Of a DNA stretch of 37,745 bases, positions 23,918 through 32,113 are shown piece by piece. This DNA is from Acidobacteriaceae bacterium. Lineage in GTDB: Bacteria > Acidobacteriota > Terriglobia > Terriglobales > Acidobacteriaceae. The notes beneath the pieces are model-generated. The model was not told the origin of the DNA, ran no database searches, and saw only the letters and a list, made by a program, of their open reading frames with translations. The number at the start of each line of letters is the position of its first letter. Within the stretch, counting starts at the first letter, position 1. Both the position numbers and the translations under genes were made by a program. The stretch lies in assembly GCA_027307045.1 (NCBI GenBank), contig DAHUXR010000042.1, positions 1 through 37,745 of the forward strand, read 5' to 3'.

Positions 23918-24949
23918 TTGCCTCCTCCCGGTACGATCGTTGCGCACGCGCCCTGCCGGGTTGACCTGGCAGGCGGCACGCTCGACCTGTGGCCGCTTTA
24001 CCTCTTTCATCCCGGCGCGGTCACCGTAAATTTTGCCGTCAACATACTCACCCGCTGCAAAGTCACTCGCCTCACTGACGACAAAATCCGCTTAAAGTCG
24101 CTGGACACAAAGGTAGAAGAAGAATTCCGCAATTTTGGCGAGCTGTGCGCCGCACATAGGTTCAAACATCCTCTCGCCGGATACCTGGCGCGCTTCTTTG
24201 CCCCCGACGGCGGCTTTGAAATCGAGACACACTCTGAATCTCCGGCGGGAGCGGGTATTTCCGGCTCGTCCGCGCTGATGATCGCCACCACGGCCGCGCT
24301 GGCCAAGTACACCGGCAAAAAGCTGGACCGGGAACAGATTCGCGTGATCGCGCAAAACATTGAAGCCCAACTCATCAAAGTCCCCACCGGATGCCAGGAT
24401 TACTATCCGGCCTTGTATGGCGGCGTGAGCGCCATCCATCTCGATCCCGACGGGATACATCATGCGGCGGTGCGCGTTGCCCCGGAAGAGCTGGACCGCC
24501 GTTTTGTGCTGGTCTATACGGGAGCGCCGCGCAAATCGGGCATCAACAATTGGGAAGTATTCAAGGCGCACATCAACGGCGACAAGAAAATCTTCCACAA
24601 CTTTGAACGGATCGGCGAAATTGCGCGGGCGATGCATCATGCGCTTTCCATGGCCGACTGGAAACAGGTGGCCAAGCTGATCCGAGAAGAATGGAAGCTG
24701 CGCAAGACCAACGCCCCCAGGATCAGTACGCCGATGATCGAAAAGCTCATTGCCGTGGCCCTGCGGCAGGGCGCGCTGGCAGCCAAGGTGTGCGGCGCTG
24801 GCGGCGGCGGCTGCGTGGTTTTTCTTACGGAACCGGAGAACCGCGAGCATATCTCGGCGGCCATCCGCAGCTATGGCGGCCATGTTCTGCCCGCCATGGT
24901 AGCCAGGGACGGATTGACCGTGAGCGGCCGGTCTTTGGGGGCGGAGTAG
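23918..24949 (+). CDS. GHMP family sugar kinase (HddA/galactokinase-like)
   Basis: The gene encodes 343 residues from a TTG start only 2 bp after the accA stop, so translation is coupled. The GHMP motifs are present: substrate-binding APCRVDLAGGTLD (11-23), the ATP-binding glycine-rich loop SPAGAGISGSSAL (108-120), PTGCQDYYPALYGGV, and the C-terminal GAGGGGCVVFL. The closest kinds are D-glycero-D-manno-heptose 7-phosphate kinase-like and fucokinase-like enzymes. The actual sugar is not predictable from the sequence, and no LPS heptose genes are nearby. Length is normal for the family. Confidence 0.85.
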   Translation: MPPPGTIVAHAPCRVDLAGGTLDLWPLYLFHPGAVTVNFAVNILTRCKVTRLTDDKIRLKSLDTKVEEEFRNFGELCAAHRFKHPLAGYLARFFAPDGGFEIETHSESPAGAGISGSSALMIATTAALAKYTGKKLDREQIRVIAQNIEAQLIKVPTGCQDYYPALYGGVSAIHLDPDGIHHAAVRVAPEELDRRFVLVYTGAPRKSGINNWEVFKAHINGDKKIFHNFERIGEIARAMHHALSMADWKQVAKLIREEWKLRKTNAPRISTPMIEKLIAVALRQGALAAKVCGAGGGGCVVFLTEPENREHISAAIRSYGGHVLPAMVARDGLTVSGRSLGAE

Positions 24950-24963
24950 GAAGTCCTGGTTCC

Positions 24964-25042
24964 GATCAGCGTCATCAGCGTCATCAGCGTTAATCAGCGG
25001 TATGGTTTTGACTCTTCCGATCACCGGATTCCCCGATCACCC
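24964..25042. repeat. ATCAGCGTC tandem repeat plus GGTGATCGG-type repeat
   Basis: 24964-25002 holds three to four copies of a 9-mer (ATCAGCGTC) ending in TTAATCAGCGGTA. 25015-25042 holds CCGATCACC units, which in reverse complement match GGGTGATC-GG units at 25830-25868. The first family recurs at 25973-26003 (inverted), 26082-26118 and 30212-30243. Confidence 0.7.
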
Positions 25043-25188
25043 ACGTCCTCTGTCACAAAGCTCCACCCCGTGGGGGACACGGCAATCTTCTAAGACGGCG
25101 TAGAAGCGAGGGGTCCCTGACGATTTCGTCGCGAAGGAGCGAGAAATCCGCTCCGGTAGTGGGTTGTTTGAAAATTACAGCATCCGCT

Positions 25189-25424
25189 TGTCATGGGGAG
25201 CGAGTCGAATCATCCCGAGAATGCATCCCTTGCTAATGCCGCGTCAAGAAATTCTCTCCGGCTTTTTCCCGGTTATGTCCGTGCTACCGCGGGACAATAA
25301 GTTGCGGAGAAAAATGTTATTAAGAGAACTCCCTGCCACGGCATGGGCAGGAATACATTCTCGGGATGCTTCGACTTGCGCTCATACCGGCTTCGCCGGA
25401 ACGCGCGCGACGCTCAGCACGACA
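25189..25424. mobile_element. Gene-less relative of the GIY-YIG inverted-repeat element
   Basis: The left arm (25189-25257) and inverted right arm (25321-25424) both contain GTCGAA, CATCCCGAGAATG, CC(T)TTGC/CCTGCC and a TTCTCT motif in the order seen at 13199-13315. The start TGTCATGG and the internal GTGCTACC (25281-25288) are also shared with that element, whose copy of GTGCTACC is at 13319-13326. The central 60 bp hold no gene. It looks like an internal-deletion (MITE-like) derivative. Confidence 0.6.
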
Positions 25425-25829
25425 GTTCAGAAGGAGCTTCGTCAAACTGAGACACAATCATAATCTGGCTTTTTTCATTGACTCTAGGGCGAATAAATGG
25501 TAGAGTTAGATATTCGGCTCTAGGTTGAAGTGTGTCCTGGGCTCGATCTTTGACAATTTAATCTACTAGCTCCTAGCTGCTGGCTACCAGCAAAGGCTGG
25601 GACTAACGACCAAGTCAGTTGCATGGGCTTGCGACCCTCTGCCGACCGAACAGTAAAAACGGAAAAGAAGGCTGAAATTGGGCCGGATTCGACCGCTGAA
25701 AAACGCGAAAAAAGGCTTTCGACCGGTCGGTCACCGTTCGGTCGAAGTGAGGTTTGACCTTTATTTTCAATAAAAGTGTCTATGGGGGGTGGGGGTCTGG
25801 CTGAGGGACGCAGGCAGAGGGCTGCAAAA

Positions 25830-25868
25830 TCGGGTGATCCGGTGATCGGGAAATCGGGTGATCGGAAA
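25830..25868. repeat. Tandem GGGTGATC / CGGTGATCGGG repeat
   Basis: Three near-copies of CGG(G)TGATC occur in tandem (25830-25868). A further GTGATCGGAAAAAC unit lies at 25951-25965, and the complement at 25015-25042. All are in non-coding DNA. Confidence 0.65.
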
Positions 25869-25972
25869 AACACAAGCCTGTCAACTCCACACTGAGGGGC
25901 GCGGGAGGCGCGCCTTATCGCCGTGATCGCCGCGATCGCCGACATCGCGCGTGATCGGAAAAACAAAAGCTC

Positions 25973-26118
25973 ACCACTGATTAACACTGATAACACTGAT
26001 CGGAAGATGTTGCTCAAGACCACGCCAATCTCTGCCCGTCCACGCGAAAGGCGTGCGTGGCCATTTGAACGTTTTGGATCCGTGTAAATCAGTGTGATCA
26101 GCGTCATCCGTGGTAAGG
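25973..26118. repeat. Inverted pair of ATCAGTGTTAATCAGTGG-type repeats
   Basis: ACCACTGATTAACACTGATA (from 25973) faces GTGTAAATCAGTGTGATCAG (from 26082) across about 78 bp. Together they can form a long hairpin. The unit is the same family as 24964-25002. CACGCG-type palindromic sequence lies in the centre (near 26040). Confidence 0.65.
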
Positions 26119-26267
26119 GTTGGTTCTTGCCCGCTCTGGGACGAAATGCACGGGAAAATTGCACGGTTCCGCTCGGTTTGGCATCTAATCCAAGTGGCTG
26201 CTAAATAGGTTGAAAATTCGCGCAAATTAGCGAATCATAGAAGGAGACAGCAGCCATAGGTGCTCTC

Positions 26268-27488
26268 ATGCTACGCAGTGCCTCATCCGCTTTTTTCCTG
26301 GTTTTAATTGCCTGCAGCGTTGCTGTGTGCCAGTCCCCGATTACCGTTAACCCCGGCAGCCCATTGGATCCACGGACCCCAAAGCCTGACGCCCAAACGC
26401 CACAGGCGGCGGATACCACCCCACACTTGAAGCCACTTGACCTGGACGGCCGGCAAAACCTGAGCGACCTCACCAAAATGCAGCTGATTCGGGTGATGGA
26501 CGCCGAGTTTGTTCACGTGCGCAAGAATTTTCCTCTGGGCGAAAAGAACATGGTCATAGCGCCTGATGGACTGGTAAAGCCCGGCGACGCGCAGCTCTAC
26601 AGGATGGCCCAGACTTACGGCGCCGCCGCCAAGGTCGGTGATCGCGTCCAGATTACCAACATCGTTTTCAAAGAGAAGTCAATTTACTTTGAAATCAACG
26701 GCGGGCCAAAAAAGAAAACCAAGTGGTACCAGCACATTGAGGTTTCCGGGATGGGTGGCAGCACGGGTGGCGTCGATCCTAACCAGGCCCAGCCCACCGG
26801 CGCAGCCGTGACCCTGGAATTCAAAAAGCACGTTCCGGAGATGACTGGCGCGGAATTGAAGCAGATGCTCACTCCCGTGCTGGACTTTTCCGTGAAGACC
26901 GCCGCGGAAGTCTTTGTCGATACGCTACCGCCCAAGATCAGGGAAGCCGTGAAGCGGCATGAAGTTCTGGTCGGCATGAATCATGACATGGTAGTCATGG
27001 CCAAAGACCGTCCGGAACAAAAGGTCCGCGAGAAAGACGATAAGGGCAAAGAGTACGAAGAATGGATTTACGGCGCTCCTCCAAAGGACGTGGTGTTTGT
27101 CCGCTTTTCCGGCGATGAAGTGGTCCAGGTAAAGACCGCGAAAATTGGCGGTCAGATCACGGTGAAAACCGAGAAAGAAGTTGACGTAAAAGACGGGGTG
27201 CCAACGCTGGCCGCGCTGAAGTCAAGCGACAATCCGCAAGACGTGAGCGGTGCGCCACAGCAGGAGCAGCCTACTCATAAGCCGACATTGAAACGCCCGG
27301 ACGAGCAGCCTGATCCCATGACCCAGCAGGCCGGGGGCGCTTCACCCGCCAAACCGTTGCCCACGCCCCAGGATGAGCCGCAGTGGGGCACCAATGGCAA
27401 ACAAACAAGCTCCAGCGGCACTGAGCAGCAGCCGGCGGAGGGCCCGGAGAAGCCTCCGCAGGACCCAGTGAAGACGCCTCCGCTGTGA
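26268..27488 (+). CDS. Exported protein of unknown function, proline/glutamine-rich tail
   Basis: The gene encodes 406 residues from the ATG at 26268. The signal peptide is MLRSASSAFFLVLIACSVAV with cleavage near VCQS, followed by a P/D/T-rich linker. A central domain (about 70-310) has mixed alpha/beta character: VGDRVQITNIVFKEKSIYFE, KKKTKWYQHIEV, LKQMLTPVLDF, VLVGMNHDMVVMAKDRPEQK. The tail (310-406) is low complexity, rich in Pro, Gln, Ser and Gly. I recognise no catalytic motif; similar secreted proteins of unknown function are common in Acidobacteriota. It lies 41 bp before nadE on the same strand. Confidence 0.7.
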   Translation: MLRSASSAFFLVLIACSVAVCQSPITVNPGSPLDPRTPKPDAQTPQAADTTPHLKPLDLDGRQNLSDLTKMQLIRVMDAEFVHVRKNFPLGEKNMVIAPDGLVKPGDAQLYRMAQTYGAAAKVGDRVQITNIVFKEKSIYFEINGGPKKKTKWYQHIEVSGMGGSTGGVDPNQAQPTGAAVTLEFKKHVPEMTGAELKQMLTPVLDFSVKTAAEVFVDTLPPKIREAVKRHEVLVGMNHDMVVMAKDRPEQKVREKDDKGKEYEEWIYGAPPKDVVFVRFSGDEVVQVKTAKIGGQITVKTEKEVDVKDGVPTLAALKSSDNPQDVSGAPQQEQPTHKPTLKRPDEQPDPMTQQAGGASPAKPLPTPQDEPQWGTNGKQTSSSGTEQQPAEGPEKPPQDPVKTPPL

Positions 27489-27529
27489 GAGGGCTGACGC
27501 AAATCAAAGCAGCGGTTTAAACTAGAAGA

Positions 27530-29170
27530 GTGAAGATTGCTCTCGGGCAGATCAACCCAACAATTGGTGATTTCACCGGTAATTCCAAAAAGATCATAGA
27601 GTCTTCCCGCCAGGCCCTTGCGCTGGGCGCGGAGATGGTTCTCTTTCCTGAACTGGCTGTCTGTGGCTATCCCCCGCGCGACCTGCTGGAGAAACCCGCG
27701 TTTGTCGAGCGCAACCAGCAGGTGATAAAGGAGATTGCCCAGGCCGTACCGCAAATCACCATCGTCTGCGGCTTTGTATCGCCGGCAAAGGTGGAAACCG
27801 GCAAGTCTGTGATGAATTCCGCCGCGGTGCTGCGGCAGGGTGCGGTGCAATTTGTGCAGTCGAAAATGCTGCTGCCCACCTACGATGTTTTTGACGAGAT
27901 GCGTTACTTTGATCCCGCTGAATCGCAAAAGCTGCTTCCGCTCGCAGATAAGAAATTCGCACTCACCATTTGTGAAGACGCGTGGAATGATAAGCATTTC
28001 TGGCATCGCCGCCTTTACCGCGTGGATCCCGTGGACGAACTTCTGCATGCGGGCGGCAATATGGTGTTGAACATTTCCGCCTCGCCTTTCCATCTGGGGA
28101 AACGCGAGCTGCGCCGCCAGATGCTGGCCACCATCGCCCGCGACAACAAAGTGCCGGTCCTTTTCGTGAATCAGGTTGGAGGGAATGACAGCCTAATCTT
28201 TGATGGGTCCAGCATGGTCATTGCGCCGAGCGGCGAGATTGTGGCCCAGGCAAAATCCTTTGAGGAAGATCTGGTCATTTTCGATTCTGAAACCATGCAG
28301 GGGCAGATGCATGAGCAGGTCCCTGTGGGCATGCCAAGCGCCTACGCCGGTCTTGCGCTGGGGACTCGGGATTATGTCCGCAAGTGCGGCTTCAGTAAAG
28401 TTGTGATCGGCCTGAGCGGAGGCATTGATTCAGCCCTTACGGCCGCGATCGCCGTGGAGGCGCTGGGCAAAGAGAACGTTACCGGAATCGCCATGCCCAG
28501 CCAGTACTCTTCCGAGCACAGCATTAAGGATGCGCGTGAGCTGGCGTGCAAACTGGGAATCCGCTTTGAGGTGATTGCCATCGGTGACATTTTTGACGGT
28601 TACCGCAAGGCCCTGGCGCCGTTGTTTGCCGGCAAACCGGAAGATGTTGCGGAAGAGAACATTCAGTCGCGCATTCGCGGCAACATCCTCATGGCGTTTT
28701 CCAACAAGTTCGGCGCGCTGGTGCTGACCACCGGAAATAAGTCTGAAGTGGGAGTCGGCTACTGCACGCTTTATGGCGATATGGTGGGCGGACTTGGCGT
28801 GATTTCGGATGTCCCCAAGACCATGGTTTACGAACTGAGCCGTTACGTGAACTCGCTGAAGCCGGTCATTCCGCAATCGACCATTGACAAAGCTCCGTCC
28901 GCCGAACTGCGTCCCGGCCAGAAGGACTCTGATACACTGCCGCCGTACGAAGTTCTGGACAACATTCTTGAGGATTACGTTGAGGATTACCACACCGCTG
29001 AACAGATTGCAGCCGATCGCGGCTACGACGTTCGAGAGGTGCGCGACGTGATTCGCATGATCGAGCGCAGTGAATACAAGCGCCAGCAGGCCGCCCCAGG
29101 ATTAAAAATTACTCCAAAGGCCTTTGGCCTTGGCCGCCGTTTTCCAATCGCACAAAAATCGGAAGTCTAA
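27530..29170 (+). CDS. nadE: Glutamine-dependent NAD+ synthetase
   Basis: The gene encodes 546 residues from a GTG start (AGAAG immediately upstream). The N-terminal nitrilase-type glutaminase has the catalytic triad E41 (FPELAVCGYP), K112 (SKMLLPTYD) and C148 (LTICEDAWND). The C-terminal synthetase has the PP-loop SGGIDSALTAA (296-306), TTGNKSEVGVGYCTLYGD and the C-terminal KAPSAELRPGQKD. It makes NAD+ from deamido-NAD+ using ammonia channelled from glutamine. All key residues are kept, and the length is normal for the two-domain form. Confidence 0.96.
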   Translation: MKIALGQINPTIGDFTGNSKKIIESSRQALALGAEMVLFPELAVCGYPPRDLLEKPAFVERNQQVIKEIAQAVPQITIVCGFVSPAKVETGKSVMNSAAVLRQGAVQFVQSKMLLPTYDVFDEMRYFDPAESQKLLPLADKKFALTICEDAWNDKHFWHRRLYRVDPVDELLHAGGNMVLNISASPFHLGKRELRRQMLATIARDNKVPVLFVNQVGGNDSLIFDGSSMVIAPSGEIVAQAKSFEEDLVIFDSETMQGQMHEQVPVGMPSAYAGLALGTRDYVRKCGFSKVVIGLSGGIDSALTAAIAVEALGKENVTGIAMPSQYSSEHSIKDARELACKLGIRFEVIAIGDIFDGYRKALAPLFAGKPEDVAEENIQSRIRGNILMAFSNKFGALVLTTGNKSEVGVGYCTLYGDMVGGLGVISDVPKTMVYELSRYVNSLKPVIPQSTIDKAPSAELRPGQKDSDTLPPYEVLDNILEDYVEDYHTAEQIAADRGYDVREVRDVIRMIERSEYKRQQAAPGLKITPKAFGLGRRFPIAQKSEV

Positions 29171-29180
29171 AAAAAATACG

Positions 29181-30149
29181 ATGAAATCCATGATTGAAAT
29201 AACGCCCAAATTAATGACCACAGCTCTCTTAACCTTGATTCTTTTCTCTTTCGGCATCGTGAACGCGCAAACCGCTCCCGCAAAGAAGCAAACCGCTTCG
29301 CCGAAAAAGCCCGCACCCCAAACCGCTGGCGCCTCTGCCTCTCCGCAAAGCGCGCAACAGAAAGCCGCCCTGCCCACCGTTGAGGAAGTCGAGACCTCAA
29401 TGAAAAGGAGCTTCGGCTACGATCCGGGCGTTACGTGGCAGGTCCTCGATATCCGCGAATCCAGTATTCCAGGGCTTGCGGAAATTCTGGTGTCCATGAA
29501 CAAGCAGCAGCCGGTGCATCTCTATCTGGCTTCCGGAACCCAGACCGCCATCGCGGGTCAGATGATTCCTTTTGGCCCCGATCCGTTTGCCGCTGCGCGC
29601 GCCAACCTGAAAGGCGCGTTTGGCCCCAGCCGTGGAGGCCAAAATCCACCAATCGAGATTATAGAGTTCAGTGATCTGGAATGTCCGCATTGCAAAGTGG
29701 CACAGCCCGTGCTGGCAAAGCTTTTCGCGGATTTTCCCCAGGCCCGCTTCATCTTCCAGGAGTTTCCTCTGCCTGCCAGCCTGCATCCGTGGGCGTTGAA
29801 GGCAGCGCAGTACGCCGACTGCGCAGGACAAATGGACAAAGATGCGTTTTGGAAATATGTTGACTCAATATTCGAAAATCAGGGCGGGATTGCGTTGGCC
29901 ACAGCCGACGACAAATTGAAAGAACTCGCTACTGCCGCCGGCTACGATGCGCAAAAAATTTCTACCTGCGCTGCTTCACCGGAGACGGATGCTCGCATCA
30001 AGAAATCACAAGCGCTGGGCGCGACCCTGGACGTCAACGAGACGCCAACGGTTTTCATCAATGGCCGCAGGGTTCCGGGTATCGCCAACATTCCGTATGA
30101 CAATCTGAAACAGCTGGTGCAGTTTGAGATCGATCACGCCGGAAGGTAG
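29181..30149 (+). CDS. Exported thiol oxidoreductase: DsbC-like N-domain plus DsbA-like thioredoxin domain
   Basis: The gene encodes 322 residues from the ATG at 29181, 10 bp after nadE; the frame extends back into nadE, but the signal peptide (LMTTALLTLILFSFGIVNAQ) fixes the start. A K/P/A linker follows. Residues 64-135 resemble the DsbC/DsbG dimerisation domain (VLDIRESSIPGLAEILVSMN, YLASGTQTAIAGQMIPF). The thioredoxin-fold domain holds the active site CPHC (C168-C171) in FSDLECPHCKVAQ, and the cis-Pro motif NETPTVFINGRRVPG near the C-terminus. It should catalyse disulphide formation or isomerisation in the periplasm. No membrane reductase partner is nearby. Confidence 0.85.
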   Translation: MKSMIEITPKLMTTALLTLILFSFGIVNAQTAPAKKQTASPKKPAPQTAGASASPQSAQQKAALPTVEEVETSMKRSFGYDPGVTWQVLDIRESSIPGLAEILVSMNKQQPVHLYLASGTQTAIAGQMIPFGPDPFAAARANLKGAFGPSRGGQNPPIEIIEFSDLECPHCKVAQPVLAKLFADFPQARFIFQEFPLPASLHPWALKAAQYADCAGQMDKDAFWKYVDSIFENQGGIALATADDKLKELATAAGYDAQKISTCAASPETDARIKKSQALGATLDVNETPTVFINGRRVPGIANIPYDNLKQLVQFEIDHAGR

Positions 30150-30211
30150 CGCGCGGCCAGGTCGGAACCTATAGCCATGGAGCCGGTAACCCGTTAGGTT
30201 GAAAGTTTTTC

Positions 30212-30243
30212 CAGCAGTGTCATCAGTGAAAATCGTGGTAAGG
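30212..30243. repeat. Copy of the CAGTGTCATCAGTG / CGTGGTAAGG repeat
   Basis: CAGCAGTGTCATCAGTGAAA followed by ATCGTGGTAAGG matches the family at 26082-26118 (CAGCGTCATCCGTGGTAAGG). It fills the gap between the convergent oxidoreductase and secretin genes. Confidence 0.6.
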
Positions 30244-30255
30244 CCGTTCGTTCTT

Positions 30256-32034
30256 TTACGGCCCCACGTTCCAGAAAACGCTGCTGCCTCGATCATGGAA
30301 AGGTTTGCGCACCACGTGCGGCGTAACCACGATCAGTATTTCATTGTGGATGCGCTCTTTCGAGGTCGAGCTCAGCACATTTTTCAAGCCCGGCAGATTG
30401 CCAAGTATGGGAAGTCCCTCAACGGACCGCAACTCCTGCTCACTCAGCAATCCCGTGATCACGGATTGTTCGCCATCGTGCACCGTGATTGTCCCAACGT
30501 AAGACCGGCTGGTAATGTCCGGAATGCTGTTGATCTGCTGCGTGCCCAGTCCTTCGATTTTAAGGTCCATGGCCAGGGTTATGTCGCCATTGGCGTGGTA
30601 ATGCGGCGTCGCCTTCAAGGTGATTCCCAGGTCTTCATAGGTGAACTGCGGTGTATTTCCCACTTGCACCTGGCCGCGTGTACTGAGCGCCACATTGCTG
30701 AAAGTGCTGCTAACGATAGGAAATTTTGTGCCGATACGAAACGTGGCCGCCTCACCGTCAATGGCGCGTAGCGTCATCGCTTCCAGATTGGTAGCGATAG
30801 ATGAATTAAATGCCAGCTTGGCGGTGATTGGAGGTGCGGTGATTCCCGTCAATCCATTGCCTTTGCCGAAAATCAGAAACGGCCCCAGCAGTGGAGATCC
30901 AGCGAGGTTGGCAAGCGACGACGGTGAGATGGTGCTGGGATCAATCGTTCCTGTGCGATTTAGCTGGTCAATCACGCTTTGAGCGTCCGGCCCCAGCACC
31001 CGCCTGATTTCTGAAGGGATGTTGAATACCTGAAAGCTGGTAGGCAAGTTCAAGCCCATGTCACGCAGGCGGTCGGTATCGATTTCGTATTCCGTCACCT
31101 CAAGCGACATCTCAGGTTTCGCATCCATCAGGTTATCAAGCAGGCTCGCCGCTTCTTCCACTTGCTCCCGGGGGGCGCGCACGGTGATCGTATTTTGGCC
31201 CGGCTGAATGCTGACAAACTTTATGTCCAGGATAGTGCGCATCACGTTGACAAGATCATTCAGGTCAGTCTGCGCTGACAGATTGCCAATATAAAAAGTA
31301 CGCAATGCCAGCCGCTCATATTGCTTTCTTGTTTCCACGGTATCACTGGCCACCATGGCGTCATGACTGGAAACGGGCGACCAGAAAGACTTCGTCATCA
31401 TGCCCGCAATGTCAGTTGCAGTGTAGAAATCAACGTTATCCAGGTCAAAGCGAATGACCCGGCTGGCCAGGCTCTGGTCAAATTGCATGGAGATGCCAAA
31501 AGCGGCGCCAATCTGCGTATAGAGCTGCCGGGTATCGCCCTGAAGGTGAAAACTCTTCCTTCCCGGTGCGGGTTGCAGGTTGATCTGGTCCACTGAGGCC
31601 AGCAATTGCAATACGTGTTTGTGCTCGGCGTCTCCGTCCAGCGGCTCCACGTCACGCAGGCGCTGGGAGGCATAAGCATTCTGCGGATCAACAGCCAGCG
31701 CCATGCGAAAGCGCTGTGCGGCGCCCACAGGATCGCCCGCCGCGGCCAGATGGTTGCCTGCCTCCATGTGGTCGCCCACGATCTGCTGCCGCAGCATCTC
31801 GCCCATGGTCATAAATTCAACGTTGCCGGGCATGAGTTCCTGAGCTTTAAGTATTGCTATGAGCGCTTCGTCCGGCTTGCCTGCCCGCTGCAGGTCCTGC
31901 GCATTCTTGAATTCTTTTTCCGCGTTTTTTTTATCTTCTTTGGAGACCAGGGGAGTCGCAACGGACGTGGGTTTATCCGCGGCCATGCAGGCCACGCAGA
32001 AGAACAAAGACAAGATGGCGAACCAGATTTTCAT
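30256..32034 (-). CDS. Secretin (type II/III secretion or type IV pilus-like) with N-terminal TPR region
   Basis: The gene encodes 592 residues from the ATG at 32034. The signal peptide is MKIWFAILSLFFCVACMAA. Residues 35-130 look like TPR helices (AQDLQRAGKPDEALIAILKA, AGDPVGAAQRFRMALAVDPQ). A secretin N-terminal (STN/N0-like) region lies at about 160-215 and an N1-like region at 240-300 (FYIGNLSAQTDLNDLVNVMR). The secretin pore domain is at about 400-580, with the typical VTGLLSEQE-like and LPILGNLPGLKNVL motifs and the end IHNEILIVVTPHVVR. It would form an outer-membrane multimeric channel. No other secretion or pilus genes are adjacent, so it is an orphan here. The TPR-secretin fusion is known in Acidobacteriota. 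Confidence 0.87.
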   Translation of the reverse strand: MKIWFAILSLFFCVACMAADKPTSVATPLVSKEDKKNAEKEFKNAQDLQRAGKPDEALIAILKAQELMPGNVEFMTMGEMLRQQIVGDHMEAGNHLAAAGDPVGAAQRFRMALAVDPQNAYASQRLRDVEPLDGDAEHKHVLQLLASVDQINLQPAPGRKSFHLQGDTRQLYTQIGAAFGISMQFDQSLASRVIRFDLDNVDFYTATDIAGMMTKSFWSPVSSHDAMVASDTVETRKQYERLALRTFYIGNLSAQTDLNDLVNVMRTILDIKFVSIQPGQNTITVRAPREQVEEAASLLDNLMDAKPEMSLEVTEYEIDTDRLRDMGLNLPTSFQVFNIPSEIRRVLGPDAQSVIDQLNRTGTIDPSTISPSSLANLAGSPLLGPFLIFGKGNGLTGITAPPITAKLAFNSSIATNLEAMTLRAIDGEAATFRIGTKFPIVSSTFSNVALSTRGQVQVGNTPQFTYEDLGITLKATPHYHANGDITLAMDLKIEGLGTQQINSIPDITSRSYVGTITVHDGEQSVITGLLSEQELRSVEGLPILGNLPGLKNVLSSTSKERIHNEILIVVTPHVVRKPFHDRGSSVFWNVGP

Positions 32035-32113
32035 GCGGGAAACATCATTGTACCGTTATTAAGAACGATTCTTGGCAGGAATATTGCACCCAATTACTGA
32101 AGTTTGTGAAGCA

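Larger units (their letters stand above)
24950..26267. other. 1.3-kb gene-free, repeat-rich intergenic region
   Basis: No convincing gene is present. The open frames at 25164-25463 (plus) and 25520-26164 (minus) translate repeat DNA and lack family features. The region is a mosaic of at least three repeat families, listed separately. It also contains a G-run (TATGGGGGGTGGGGGTCTGG near 25782) and a stretch with tandem CGACCGGTCGGTC-type palindromes near 25727-25745. It may have grown by successive insertion of short repeats between the dnaE operon and the next unit. Confidence 0.6.

Noticed and set aside
24964-25002. Short tandem repeats as a possible CRISPR array
   Set aside because: The unit is about 9 bp without unique spacers, and no cas genes are present.
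24092-25024. Open frame of 310 codons on the minus strand
   Set aside because: It is mostly antisense to the GHMP kinase gene, and its N-terminus is translated repeat DNA.
25164-26164. Open frames within the repeat-rich region
   Set aside because: They consist of repeat sequence, are interrupted by palindromes, and have no homology signal.
30166-30205. Possible terminator (AACCTA ... TAGGTT then GTTTTT) between convergent genes
   Set aside because: The stem is only 6 bp with a 23-nt loop, too weak to call.
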